Assembly (NCBI RefSeq): GCF_024586915.1
Contig: NZ_JANBVS010000004.1
Coordinates: forward strand, 62,001-126,000
Direction: 5' to 3'
DNA: 64,000 nucleotides
DNA from: Bradyrhizobium sp. SRS-191
Lineage (GTDB): Bacteria > Pseudomonadota > Alphaproteobacteria > Rhizobiales > Xanthobacteraceae
Part shown: piece after piece, positions 27,871 to 36,596 of the stretch
Numbering within the stretch: the stretch's first letter is position 1
Layout: every line of letters begins with the position of its first letter
Translations under genes and position numbers: made by a program
Notes under the pieces: model-generated
Told to the model about the DNA's origin: nothing
Databases searched by the model: none
Seen by the model: the letters and a program-made list of their open reading frames with translations, nothing else

Positions 27871-28572
27871 TCAAAACGTCTCCACCCAGGGCCGCAGCTC
27901 CATCTCCCAGCTCCAGGCGCTGCGCGGCTGCTGCAGCACGCTCCAATAGCTCGCCGCGATCGCATCCGGATCGAGCATCGAATCCGGCCGCTCCGCCGGC
28001 TCCTGCCGTTCGGCGCTCTTGATGCCGCCGTCGATGACGAAATGAGCGACGTGGATGCCCTGCGGCGACAGCTCCCGCGCCATGCTCTGGGCGAGGCCGC
28101 GCAGCGCGAACTTGCCCATCGCGAACGCGGACGACTGCGCATAGCCCTTCACGCTCGCCGAGGCGCCGGTGAACAGGATCGCGCCATGCTTGTTGGGCAG
28201 CATGCGCTGAGCCGCCTGCTGGGCCACCAGGAAGCCACCGAAGGCGCTGACGGCAATGGAATTCTGCACGTCGGCCGGCACGAGATCGGTGAGCGGCCCG
28301 CGCGCGCGTGCGCTGGCATTGTAGACCACGAGATCGGGCTCTCCGATCTCGCGCGTGACGAGGCCGAACAGCCGCTCGACCTCCTCCGGATTGGTGGCGT
28401 CGCAGGGATAGGCCCGCGCGCCGGTCTCGCTGCAAAGCGCACCGAGCTTCTCGGTCTTGCGCGCGGCGAGCGCCACGCGGATCTTCTCGCGCGCGAACAG
28501 CCGCGCGAGCGAGGCGGAAAGCCCTTCGCCGGCGCCGACGATCAGGGCGATCTTGTAGGCAGGGATATCCAT
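27871..28572 (-). CDS. Atypical short-chain dehydrogenase/reductase (SDR_c10-like, Tyr-to-Phe active site)
   Basis: 233 residues with an SDR Rossmann fold. The glycine motif is non-canonical (VGAGEGLSASLARLF at 12-26) and the usual NNAG is YNAS (84-87). The catalytic Tyr of YxxxK is replaced by Phe150 (FAMGK, Lys154). This combination is described for the SDR_c10 subgroup. Loss of the tyrosine makes ordinary carbonyl reduction doubtful, so it may bind a nucleotide or use another chemistry. GAGGA precedes the ATG. It is 89 bases downstream of a GST gene on the same strand. Confidence 0.85.
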   Translation of the reverse strand: MDIPAYKIALIVGAGEGLSASLARLFAREKIRVALAARKTEKLGALCSETGARAYPCDATNPEEVERLFGLVTREIGEPDLVVYNASARARGPLTDLVPADVQNSIAVSAFGGFLVAQQAAQRMLPNKHGAILFTGASASVKGYAQSSAFAMGKFALRGLAQSMARELSPQGIHVAHFVIDGGIKSAERQEPAERPDSMLDPDAIAASYWSVLQQPRSAWSWEMELRPWVETF

Positions 28573-28661
28573 CTGGGTGTCCTCGACATGCGTCCGCTCC
28601 GCTCAAGCTAGTGCAGCCAAGGCCAACTTCCCACCATCCATCCCCACAATTCTGCCTGAGA

Positions 28662-29681
28662 TCAGGCCGGGCGCGGCTGCAGGCCGGCGAGGCAGCCGAT
28701 CTCTTCCAGCACGATGTCGAGCCGGCTGCGGTCGTGCAGGAAGGCGTATTTCGAGCGCAGCATCGCCAGCGACCGCGCATGATATTTCTGCGGCTTCTGG
28801 GTCCACACGATGTCGCCGAGCTGGACGCTGAAAGCGTCGCGGTTGTCCTTGATCGCCTGCTCATTGGCGAGCGACCACGGCATGAACAGCGCGCCGACCT
28901 GGCGCGTCAGGATCGGCATCAATGTGAGCGACAGTTCCGGCCACAGCTCGAACTCGCCTTCCGCGCGTGGCCACATCATGCGCTGGATCCAGGCCAGCAC
29001 ATGCGGGGCGCGGCCCTCGATCAGCGCGCCGGCGGTCGGATCGGTCCACAACTCGTAGAGCTGACCCCACAGGCCGAAATCGCCATAGGCCGGACGGCCG
29101 CCGAACAGATACGGCCTGAGCGCGAGGTGCCGCTCCAGCAGATCGAGCATCTCGACAAATCCCTGCTCGATCTGCGGTGCGTTGGCCTCGTTCGAACCGA
29201 CATAGGAGAGGCGATCGACCATGCGCGCGCGAATCTTCTCCGACAGCCTGGCGACATCGGCATCGGTGGCCTTCGGCGCGACCATGCGGGCGATGCGCCC
29301 GGCCGAGGCGCGCTGATCGAGCTCGCCGGCCCAGCGATAATGGAACATCCATTTGTTGCCCCACTCATCGCCGAACTCCTCGATCAGAGCGGAGATGAAG
29401 CTCATCAGCACGTCGCCGGGATGAACCGACGGCTCCGGAAAATCGAGCTCGAGCGCATCGATGATCGGCGTCGAATCCTGCATCGGCACCTCGTCGGGCG
29501 CGACCACCAGCGGAATGATCGGCAGCTTGGCGTGCCGGGTGAACTCGCCCTCGGTTTCCGCGCTGCGCAATATCCACTGATGCGGAATGCCCTTGTAACG
29601 CAGATACGATCGCACCTTGACCGAATAGGGCGACATCTCCGCCCCGAAGATGCGATAAACCTCCGTCGGCTGATTGGTCAT
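28662..29681 (-). CDS. Glutathione S-transferase family protein, extended C-terminus
   Basis: 339 residues, longer than a standard GST (about 200-220). The N-terminal thioredoxin-like domain (residues 5-85) has the active-site region MSPYSVKVRSYLRYKGI, the cis-proline near PIIPLVV, and QDSTPIIDALE, which binds the glutathione gamma-glutamyl group in GSTs. The all-helical C-terminal domain (95-330) includes LFGGRPAYGDFGLWGQLYE. GGGAG precedes the ATG. The downstream SDR may be in the same transcript. Confidence 0.85.
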   Translation of the reverse strand: MTNQPTEVYRIFGAEMSPYSVKVRSYLRYKGIPHQWILRSAETEGEFTRHAKLPIIPLVVAPDEVPMQDSTPIIDALELDFPEPSVHPGDVLMSFISALIEEFGDEWGNKWMFHYRWAGELDQRASAGRIARMVAPKATDADVARLSEKIRARMVDRLSYVGSNEANAPQIEQGFVEMLDLLERHLALRPYLFGGRPAYGDFGLWGQLYELWTDPTAGALIEGRAPHVLAWIQRMMWPRAEGEFELWPELSLTLMPILTRQVGALFMPWSLANEQAIKDNRDAFSVQLGDIVWTQKPQKYHARSLAMLRSKYAFLHDRSRLDIVLEEIGCLAGLQPRPA

Positions 29682-29786
29682 TGCGCGGCTCCCAGAACCT
29701 GCGGACGTGCGACGTCGTGTACCCGATCAGATGCAACCTGAAGAGTCCATCAGAGACTTGTTGAAACGAACGAGGGCTTAACGCTC

Positions 29787-31571
29787 ATGCACCAGTTCCT
29801 GAAACGCGACGACGTCATGACGGGCGGGAAGCGGCCGGATTTGCTGGCGCCCGATACCACCGGGCTCAACTTCTATCGCGCAGATCCGGCGCTCGCCGAC
29901 CTCCTGCGCATCCATCTGCCCGACACGCTGTTCCGCCACCTGGTGCCGCATCTCGACCGGCTCGGCGAACTGGCCGGCTCCTATCTCGACGAGTGCGCCC
30001 GGCTCGCGGACCGCCATGGCCCGGTGCTGCACCAGCGCGACCGCTTCGGCCGCGACGTGCAGTGGATCGAATATCACCCCGCCTATCGTGAGCTGGAGCG
30101 CGCGGCCTTCGGCGAGTTCGGTATCCATGCGATGTCGATCCGCAAGGGCATTCTCGGCTGGCCGACCAGATATCCCGTCACGGCCAAGCACGCCTTCACC
30201 TTCCTGTTCAACCAGGCGGAGTTCGGGCTGGGCTGCCCGATCAACGTCACCGACGGCTGCGCCAAGCTGCTTTCGAGCTTCGGCAGCGACGCGCTGAAGG
30301 CGAAGTATCTCGACGGCCTGACGCAGACCGACATGCGCAAGCTGACCCAGGGCGGTCAGTTCATGACCGAGAAGGAGGGCGGCTCCGACGTCGGCACGCT
30401 CACGACGGTCGCCGTGCCCGAGGGCAATCACTGGCGGCTGCACGGGGAGAAATGGTTCTGCTCCAATGCCGATGCCAAGGTGGTGATGCTGCTGGCGCGG
30501 CCCGAAGGCGCCGAGCCCGGCACGCGCGGCGTCGGCCTGTTCCTGATGCCGCGCTTCCTCGAAGACGGCACGCAGAACCATTATCGGATCGTGCGCCTGA
30601 AGGATAAGCTCGGCACCCGCTCGATGGCCTCGGGCGAGATCAAGCTGGAAGGCGCGATCGCCTATGCCGTCGGCCGGCTCGATCGCGGCTTCGTGCAGAT
30701 GGCCGAGATGGTGAACTCCTCGCGGCTCTCGAACGGTGTCAAGTCGACGGCGCTGATGCGGCGCGCCTGGCACGACGCGATCACGGTCGCGCGCAATCGC
30801 GTCGTGTTCGGGCAGCGCATCGTCGACCTGCCCTTGGGACGCCGTCAGCTGCTGAAGATCCTGCTGCCGACCGAGCAGGCGCTGTCGATGAGTTTCCTCA
30901 CCGCCGATGCCCTGGACCGTGCCGAGGGCGGCAGCCAGGACGCGGCTGCGCTGCTGCGTATCCTGACCCCTGTCTTGAAATTCCGCGCCACGCGCGACGC
31001 GCGCAAGGTCTGCGGCGATGCGTTGGAGATGCGCGGCGGCATCGGCTATGTCGAGGAGTTCGCCACCTCCAGGCTGCTGCGCGATGCGCATCTCGGCTCG
31101 ATCTGGGAAGGCACCGGCAACATCGTCGCGCTCGATGCGCTCAAGCGCGCCGTCGGCCGTCACGGCGCGGAGTCCGCGCTGTCAGCCGACCTGCATGCGC
31201 GTCTCGACGACAGCGCTGATGTGCCGCAGGCCTGGCGCGATCAGCTGCATCGCCTGGTCGATCGCGCGACCGGTTTTGCGCGTGAGGTCGCGGGGCGCGC
31301 CGACAATGAAGCGGAGTCTCGCCGGGCGACCAGCCTGCTGTATCACACCGCCAGTGCCGTCTCGCTCACCTGGGAGAGCGCGCGCATCCATGCGATGCGC
31401 GGCGATGCGCGACGCTTATTGCTGGCGAAGCTGGTGGTGGATCATCGGCTGACACCGGCCGATCCGTTCCGGCTGGCGGAAAACAAGACGGACGACGCGA
31501 TCGCAACGCTGCTGCTGGGTGAGCGCGACGCGAACATGGATGAGGTTGGCGAACTGATGTCGGCGGCGTAG
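29787..31571 (+). CDS. AidB-like acyl-CoA dehydrogenase
   Basis: 594 residues, the length of AidB-type enzymes rather than the about 380 of standard acyl-CoA dehydrogenases. The motif FMTEKEGGSDVG near residue 190-202 is the AidB signature, and the FAD-domain elements GDALEMRGGIGYVEE and GSIWEGTGNIVALD follow. The C-terminal helical extension matches the DNA-associated AidB architecture. Family knowledge: AidB is linked to alkylation response, but many homologues have unknown acyl-CoA substrates. The ATG at 29787 lacks a well-spaced Shine-Dalgarno; an ATG at 29817 is an alternative. Confidence 0.88.
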   Translation: MHQFLKRDDVMTGGKRPDLLAPDTTGLNFYRADPALADLLRIHLPDTLFRHLVPHLDRLGELAGSYLDECARLADRHGPVLHQRDRFGRDVQWIEYHPAYRELERAAFGEFGIHAMSIRKGILGWPTRYPVTAKHAFTFLFNQAEFGLGCPINVTDGCAKLLSSFGSDALKAKYLDGLTQTDMRKLTQGGQFMTEKEGGSDVGTLTTVAVPEGNHWRLHGEKWFCSNADAKVVMLLARPEGAEPGTRGVGLFLMPRFLEDGTQNHYRIVRLKDKLGTRSMASGEIKLEGAIAYAVGRLDRGFVQMAEMVNSSRLSNGVKSTALMRRAWHDAITVARNRVVFGQRIVDLPLGRRQLLKILLPTEQALSMSFLTADALDRAEGGSQDAAALLRILTPVLKFRATRDARKVCGDALEMRGGIGYVEEFATSRLLRDAHLGSIWEGTGNIVALDALKRAVGRHGAESALSADLHARLDDSADVPQAWRDQLHRLVDRATGFAREVAGRADNEAESRRATSLLYHTASAVSLTWESARIHAMRGDARRLLLAKLVVDHRLTPADPFRLAENKTDDAIATLLLGERDANMDEVGELMSAA

Positions 31572-31624
31572 TCTTCCGGTGAGAAAATGCGTTGTAGTCT
31601 GAAGCTGGCGCCGCAAGCTCGATG

Positions 31625-31782
31625 CACCCTCTCCCCTTGTGGGAGAGGGTGGTTTCCATGCGCAGCATGAAAACCGGGTGAGGGGTCGCTACGGGCGCGG
31701 AGCTGAATTCGTGGCACGAACCCCTCACCCGGGTGAGTTTGTTGCTGGCAGCTGCGTAGCCCTCTCCCACAAGGGGAGAGGG
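31625..31782. repeat. Palindromic intergenic element, family D
   Basis: Outer arms CCCTCTCCCCTTGTGGGAG and CTCCCACAAGGGGAGAGGG are complementary, with inner ACCGGGTGAGGGGT and ACCCCTCACCCGGGT. It is the only feature between the acyl-CoA dehydrogenase and alcohol dehydrogenase genes. Confidence 0.85.
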
Positions 31783-31856
31783 CGCAGTCACCAGCTCCGG
31801 AAGACGACGTGGTAAGTTGCTAAACCAAATCATAACAAAACAGGGAGAGAACGCCA

Positions 31857-32945
31857 ATGAAAGCCGCCGTGCTGATGGAGGTCAACAAGCCGCTGGTGAT
31901 CGAGGAGATCAGCGTGCCCAAGCCGGGGCCGCGCGAGGTGCTGATCCGCACGAGCGTCGCCGGTCTCTGCCATTCCGACCTGCACTTCATTGAGGGACTC
32001 TATCCGCATCCACTGCCGGCGGTGCTCGGCCATGAGTCCGCTGGCATCGTCGAGCAGGTCGGCTCAGACGTCAGCTATGTGAAGCCGGGCGATCACGTCG
32101 TCACCTGTCTCTCGGTGTTCTGCGGCACCTGCGACAACTGCACCACGGGCCGGCCGGTGCTGTGCACCGACACCACGGTGAAAATGCCGCCTGGCGCCTC
32201 CAACCGGCTGTCATGGGGGCGGAGTGAGAAGCTGCATCAGTTCCTCAATCTCTCGTCATTCGCCGAGCAGATGCTGGTGCACGAGAACGCGATCGTGAAG
32301 ATCCGCCAGGACATGCCGCTCGAGTTCGCCGCGTTGATCGGCTGCGGCGTCATCACCGGCTATGGCGCGGTGGTGAACACGGCGCGCGTGACGGCCGGTG
32401 AGACTGTCGCCGTGATCGGCTGCGGCGGCGTCGGCATGGCCGCGATCAATGGCGCCGAGATCGCGGGCGCGGGGCGCATCATCGCGATCGACACCAACCC
32501 GGCCAAGCTGCAGCTTGCGACCAAGCTCGGCGCTACCGACATCATCAATCCCTTGGACGGCGACGCCGTCGCGCAGGTGCGCGAGCTGACCAAGGGCGGC
32601 GTGCATCATGCTTTCGAGGTGCTGGGCCGCAAGGAGACCGCCGAGCAGGCGTTCGCGATGCTGGCGCCCGGCGGCACCGCGACCATCGTCGGCATGATCC
32701 CGTTCGGCCAGAAGATCGAGCTGCACGGCTTCGACTTCCTGCGCGAGCGCCGCATCCAGGGCTCGTCGATGGGCTCCAACCACTTCCGCGTCGACATGCC
32801 CCGCCTCGTCGAGTTCTATCTGCGCGGCAAGCTGCATCTGGAGGACTGGATCTCCGCCAAGCTGAAGCTGTCGGAGATCAACGAGGGCTTCGCCAACATG
32901 AAGGCGGGGAAGACGCTGCGTAGCGTGATCATGTTCGATGCGTGA
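31857..32945 (+). CDS. Zinc-dependent NAD alcohol dehydrogenase (MDR family)
   Basis: 362 residues. Catalytic zinc ligands are Cys38 (GLCHSDLHF), His59-Glu60 (GHESAG) and Cys163 (GCGVITGYG). Structural zinc ligands are Cys89, 92, 95 and 103. The nucleotide motif GCGGVGMAA (189-197) is followed by Asp212 (AIDTN), which favours NAD over NADP. The pattern resembles the class III and mycobacterial AdhD-type branch. AGGGAGAG precedes the ATG. It oxidises an alcohol or a thiol adduct; the substrate is unknown. It is flanked by repeats and appears monocistronic. Confidence 0.93.
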   Translation: MKAAVLMEVNKPLVIEEISVPKPGPREVLIRTSVAGLCHSDLHFIEGLYPHPLPAVLGHESAGIVEQVGSDVSYVKPGDHVVTCLSVFCGTCDNCTTGRPVLCTDTTVKMPPGASNRLSWGRSEKLHQFLNLSSFAEQMLVHENAIVKIRQDMPLEFAALIGCGVITGYGAVVNTARVTAGETVAVIGCGGVGMAAINGAEIAGAGRIIAIDTNPAKLQLATKLGATDIINPLDGDAVAQVRELTKGGVHHAFEVLGRKETAEQAFAMLAPGGTATIVGMIPFGQKIELHGFDFLRERRIQGSSMGSNHFRVDMPRLVEFYLRGKLHLEDWISAKLKLSEINEGFANMKAGKTLRSVIMFDA

Positions 32946-33004
32946 GGTGAGGCACCGCATGGAGTGCGGGTGGTGATGCCAGGCGCGCCTTCTTATCAGT
33001 TGCT

Positions 33005-33078
33005 CGTCATGCCCGGGCTTGACCCGGGCATCCATCCTCTCACGTCGATGGATGGCCGGGTCAAGCCCGGCCATGACG
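33005..33078. repeat. Palindromic intergenic element, family B (CGTCATGGCCGGG type)
   Basis: Arms CGTCATGCCCGGGCTTGACC and GGTCAAGCCCGGCCATGACG are nearly complementary (few mismatches). It lies in the 312-base gap after the alcohol dehydrogenase gene, which holds no gene. Confidence 0.8.
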
Positions 33079-33111
33079 ATGTGGGGCAATATGGCGCTCC
33101 GCACACACGGT

Positions 33112-33229
33112 CGTCGTCCCGGCCTTGAGCCGGGACCCATAGCCACCGGCGGTCATGGGACGATGACTGACAGTTGCGCCACCTTGATAGATTCCGCGCT
33201 ATGGGTCCCGGCTCAAGGCCGGGACGACG
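33112..33229. repeat. Palindromic intergenic element, family A, with 32-bp perfect arms
   Basis: Arms at 33112-33143 and 33198-33229 are exact reverse complements over 32 bases (outer ends CGTCGTCCCGGCCTTGAGCC and GGCTCAAGGCCGGGACGACG) around a 54-base centre. It is the longest perfect inverted repeat I found in the window. Confidence 0.88.
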
Positions 33230-33257
33230 GCGGTGGACCAGGAGGCGCTTGTGCCTC

Positions 33258-34733
33258 TTACGATTGACCCGAAAACATCGGTGGCGGCGTGAAGCCGCCG
33301 AATTCGCGCTCGATCAGTTCGGCGAGCTTGAGCGCCGTGCGGTCTTCGAGGAAGGGGCCGACGATCTGCGCCCCGACGGGCAAGCCTTCGGCGAGCCCGA
33401 GCGGGATCTGCGTCGCGGGCAGGCCGGGCAACGTGGCGATCCCGGGCCAGGCGAGCTGATCGCCATAGTCGTGGTCGACACCGTCGATGGTGATGCGGCG
33501 CGCTCCCATGTCGTCGGAATGATCGTGCGGAAAAGCGGGCGTTGGCATGATCGGACAGATCACGGCATCGAAGCTCTCGAACAGAAGGCGCCATTGCGCG
33601 CGCAGCCCGGCGCGGGCGCCGCTGGCATGCACCCAGTCGCGATGGCTGAAGGCGAGGCCGCGCAGCGTTTCCGCAGCAAGGCTCGCGGCGCCAACTGGAA
33701 GGCCCGCGGCCTTCTCTCTGACGCGGGCATAGGCCTCCGGCGGCATGGTGGCGCCGAGGAACGCATGGAGCATGCGCATATAGAGTCGGCTGGAGGCGGC
33801 GAAGTCCGGCAGGAGCGGGCTCTCGCCCGCAACGCGCACGCCGACCTTCGCCAGATCACCCGCGAGCCGCTCGATGGCGCCGCGCACGGCGCTGTCGGTC
33901 GGCAGCAGCGGATCGCTCGCCACCACCAGCACGCGGAAATCCTGCAGGCGCGTGTGCCGCGCCGTCGGCAGCTCCAGCCGATACGCCTTGCCCGCTTCGA
34001 GCGGGTCGGGTCCCGCCATCACCTCGAGCAACAACGATAGATCAGCCGCCGAGCGCGCCATTGGGCCAACGACGGCGAGGTCCGCCTCGTTCGGCAGCGG
34101 CGGGAACGGCGGCGGCGTGTGGCCGCGCGTGGGCACCAGGCCATAGGTCGGCTTGTGCGCGGTGACGCCGCAATGAAAGGCCGGCACGCGCAGCGAGCCG
34201 CCGATGTCGGAGCCGAGCGACAGCGCGCCGTAGCCGGCCGCCAGCGCCGCCGCCGAGCCGCCGGAGGAGCCGCCCGGCGTCCGTGCGAGATCGTAAGGGT
34301 TGTTGGTGGTGCCGTAGATGTCGTTGGTGCTCTGCCAGTCGCCGAGCGCGATCGGCACGTTGGTCTTGCCGAGCACGATGCCGCCGGCGTCCTTCACCCG
34401 CGTGACGGTGAGCGCGTCTTCGGCTGCGATGAAGTTCTTCTGTTGCGGAAAGCCCCAGGTCGTCGGCAGCCCGCCGACGTTGAAGGATTCCTTCACCGTC
34501 AGCGGCAGGCCGAGCAGCGGCCGGCGCTCGCCGCGCGCAAGCGCCGCGTCCGCGCTACGTGCGGCGTCCAGCGCGCGGTCGAAATCGCGCACGCAGATGG
34601 CGTTGATCTTGTCGTCGTGGCGCTGAATGCGGTCGATGGCGAGCTGTGTCAGCTCGACCGACGAGACCTCGCGATGCGCGAGGGCTTTCGCCGTTTCGCT
34701 GGCGGTTGCGAACGTCCATTGCGATGAGGCCAA
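33258..34733 (-). CDS. Amidase (amidase signature family)
   Basis: 491 residues from a TTG at 34733 with CAGGA just upstream; no ATG or GTG gives the normal N-terminus (WTFATASETAKAL, VSSVELTQLAIDRI). Catalytic residues are visible: Lys in LTVKESFNVGG, cis-Ser in TPGGSSGGSAAA and nucleophile Ser in GSDIGGSLRVPA. It hydrolyses an amide; the substrate is unknown. It is distinct from the AtzE-like enzyme at 16920 and has no small-subunit partner. Downstream are palindromic repeats; the gene is 86 bases from the cytochrome b561 gene. Confidence 0.9.
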   Translation of the reverse strand: MASSQWTFATASETAKALAHREVSSVELTQLAIDRIQRHDDKINAICVRDFDRALDAARSADAALARGERRPLLGLPLTVKESFNVGGLPTTWGFPQQKNFIAAEDALTVTRVKDAGGIVLGKTNVPIALGDWQSTNDIYGTTNNPYDLARTPGGSSGGSAAALAAGYGALSLGSDIGGSLRVPAFHCGVTAHKPTYGLVPTRGHTPPPFPPLPNEADLAVVGPMARSAADLSLLLEVMAGPDPLEAGKAYRLELPTARHTRLQDFRVLVVASDPLLPTDSAVRGAIERLAGDLAKVGVRVAGESPLLPDFAASSRLYMRMLHAFLGATMPPEAYARVREKAAGLPVGAASLAAETLRGLAFSHRDWVHASGARAGLRAQWRLLFESFDAVICPIMPTPAFPHDHSDDMGARRITIDGVDHDYGDQLAWPGIATLPGLPATQIPLGLAEGLPVGAQIVGPFLEDRTALKLAELIEREFGGFTPPPMFSGQS

Positions 34734-34819
34734 GGGTCCTGCTCCCGTGCTTGAGGAAGCCAGACAGTAGCTGATGCCGAAGGCCGCGGCTTGACCGAAA
34801 TTGCGCTGGGCGCGCGCAA

Positions 34820-35350
34820 TCAGCCCGGCAGCATGCGCTGCATGACGCGGTCGCGATAGACGAAGATGTGCGCCAGCGCCGCGCCGACATGAACCACGAT
34901 CAGGATCAGCAGCAGCCACTCGGATGCCTGGTGCAGGCCGTCGATGGCGCGATTGCCGGCCGGGTTGCGCGCCGCCAGCATCGGCAGCTGAAACAGGTAG
35001 AAGTAGGACACGCTCCAGCCGCGGAACGACGCGAACAGCCAGCCGGTGATGGTGGTCGCCAGCACCATCACATAGAGCGCCCAGTGCACCGCCTCCGAGC
35101 TCAGCCGCTGCCACGGCGGCAGCGAGCTCTCCGGCGCCACGGGGTGGGTGAGACGCCAGACGAAGCGCACGACGATCAGGGCCAGGATGGTGAGGCCGAA
35201 CGAGATGTGCAGGATCATCGGCGTGCCCGGCGGCGTGTTGGCGTGCAGGTCGGGCATCAGCCAGCCGATCGGATATTGGATGGCGAGCAGCGCCACCACC
35301 AGCCAGTGCAGGATCTTCGCGGGCGTGCCGTAGTGCAGGCGTGGTGTCAT
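34820..35350 (-). CDS. Cytochrome b561-family membrane protein
   Basis: 176 residues with four transmembrane helices and candidate haem ligands His15 (KILHWLVVALL), His48 (ILHISFGLTI), His140 (DGLHQASEWLLL) and His154 (VVHVGAALAH). Length and order fit bacterial cytochrome b561 (YodB/YceJ), which moves electrons between the membrane quinone pool and partners. The ATG at 35350 is chosen because GGAAGG lies upstream; an earlier ATG lies eleven codons upstream. It is followed by an amidase gene, with no obvious functional link. Confidence 0.93.
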   Translation of the reverse strand: MTPRLHYGTPAKILHWLVVALLAIQYPIGWLMPDLHANTPPGTPMILHISFGLTILALIVVRFVWRLTHPVAPESSLPPWQRLSSEAVHWALYVMVLATTITGWLFASFRGWSVSYFYLFQLPMLAARNPAGNRAIDGLHQASEWLLLILIVVHVGAALAHIFVYRDRVMQRMLPG

Positions 35351-35423
35351 GACGAGCCTTCCATTGTGTTCGGTCTGGCGCAATCAGGTGTCCGGCAGGA
35401 AGTTCCGCCCGCCGCGACCGATG

Positions 35424-36395
35424 CTAGGCCGCGCCTATCAAGATCCCCACGCCGAGCACGATGATGCCGCCGAGCACGATCTGGAACACCGCCTGCATGA
35501 ACGGCGTGTCCATGTAGCGCGCGCGGATATAGGCGATCGCCCACAGCTCGAAGAACACGACGAGGCCGGCGATCGCGGTCGCGATCCAGAACGCGTTGGT
35601 CCAGGAGTCCGGGACGAGATAAGGCATCGTATGGCCGAGGCCGCCGAGCGTCGTCATCGCGCCGCAGACGGCGCCGCGCAGCCAGGGCGAGCCGCGGCCG
35701 GTCAGCGAGCCATCGTCGGACAGCGCCTCGGCAAAGCCCATGCTGATGCCGGCGCCGATCGAAGCGGCGAGGCCGACCAGGAAAGTCTGGAAGTTCTGAT
35801 GCGTGGCGAAGGCCGCGGCAAACAATGGCGCGAGCGTCGACACTGAGCCGTCCATCAGGCCGGCGAGTCCGGGCTGGACATATTGCAGCACGAACACGCG
35901 CCGCCGCGTCTCGTCTTCCTTATGACGCACGTCAGGGCTGAGGATTTCGTCGGTCAGCTTGGCCGCGACCTGCTCGTGGCCCTTCTCAGCGAGCGCGAGA
36001 TCGCCGAGCAGACGGCGCACGCCGACGTCCTTGGCCTGCTCGGCGGCCTTGGCATAGAAGCGCTCGGCCTCGAACTCCATCGTGCCGACCTCCTTGCGGA
36101 TGGCATCGAGCGACAGGTTCTTGGTCAGCCAGATCGGGCGGCGCTGCATGAAGCCCTTGACGTTCTCGCGCCGGATCGGCGGCAGGTTCTTGCCGAAGCG
36201 CTCCTCATAGAGCTCGAGCAGCATGTGGCGATGGCCCTTCTCCTCCTCGGCCATCTGCTCGAACAGTTTCGCCGAATCCGGATACCGCTCCGCCAGGTCT
36301 TCCGCGAAGCTCATGTAGATGCGGCCGTCTTCCTCTTCGGCCGAGATCGCGATCGCCAGGATCTCGCGCTCGGTGAGGTCGGCGAAATTCTTCAT
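35424..36395 (-). CDS. mbfA: MbfA, membrane-bound ferritin-like iron exporter (Er-VIT1)
   Basis: 323 residues. The N-terminal erythrin/ferritin-like domain (1-160) has di-iron ligand candidates: Glu20/Glu21, ExxH at Glu52-His55, Glu107-Glu111 (MEFEAERFY) and ExxH at Glu137-His140. The C-terminal VIT1/CCC1-like part (170-323) has membrane helices and QPGLAGLMDGSVSTLAPLF. Family knowledge: in Bradyrhizobium japonicum MbfA exports iron and is repressed by Irr. The promoter here carries the expected ICE element, which supports that identification strongly. The function is to protect against iron and peroxide stress at the inner membrane. Confidence 0.96.
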   Translation of the reverse strand: MKNFADLTEREILAIAISAEEEDGRIYMSFAEDLAERYPDSAKLFEQMAEEEKGHRHMLLELYEERFGKNLPPIRRENVKGFMQRRPIWLTKNLSLDAIRKEVGTMEFEAERFYAKAAEQAKDVGVRRLLGDLALAEKGHEQVAAKLTDEILSPDVRHKEDETRRRVFVLQYVQPGLAGLMDGSVSTLAPLFAAAFATHQNFQTFLVGLAASIGAGISMGFAEALSDDGSLTGRGSPWLRGAVCGAMTTLGGLGHTMPYLVPDSWTNAFWIATAIAGLVVFFELWAIAYIRARYMDTPFMQAVFQIVLGGIIVLGVGILIGAA

Positions 36396-36433
36396 TCCAA
36401 GTCCCCGGATTTGACGTTCTCAACATTCGACTG

Positions 36434-36480
36434 TTTAGAACGTTTCTAAAGTCTATATGGATTTGCCGCAGCGCGGTCAA
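36434..36480 (-). promoter_or_regulatory. mbfA promoter with Irr-binding ICE element
   Basis: The ICE palindrome TTTAGAACGTTTCTAAA occupies 36434-36450. On the minus strand a -35 TTGACC (36475-36480) and -10 TATAGA (36452-36457) are separated by 17 bases, so transcription should start within the ICE. Irr bound there would block initiation, as known for Irr-repressed genes. Confidence 0.9.
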
Positions 36481-36596
36481 ACTACCGCCGCGCCGTGGCC
36501 GCGAAACATTTCGTGAGGTCGCATTCAGGCCCCAGTCAGGGAACCCCTGAGCAAATTCACCGTTCGCGTTTCCGCTTGGCTACCTAAGGAGTTCCA

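Noticed and set aside
33258..35114. N-terminal extension of the amidase beyond 34733
   Set aside because: The upstream part overlaps the cytochrome b561 gene and has no protein-like pattern; the TTG at 34733 with its own ribosome site explains the real start.
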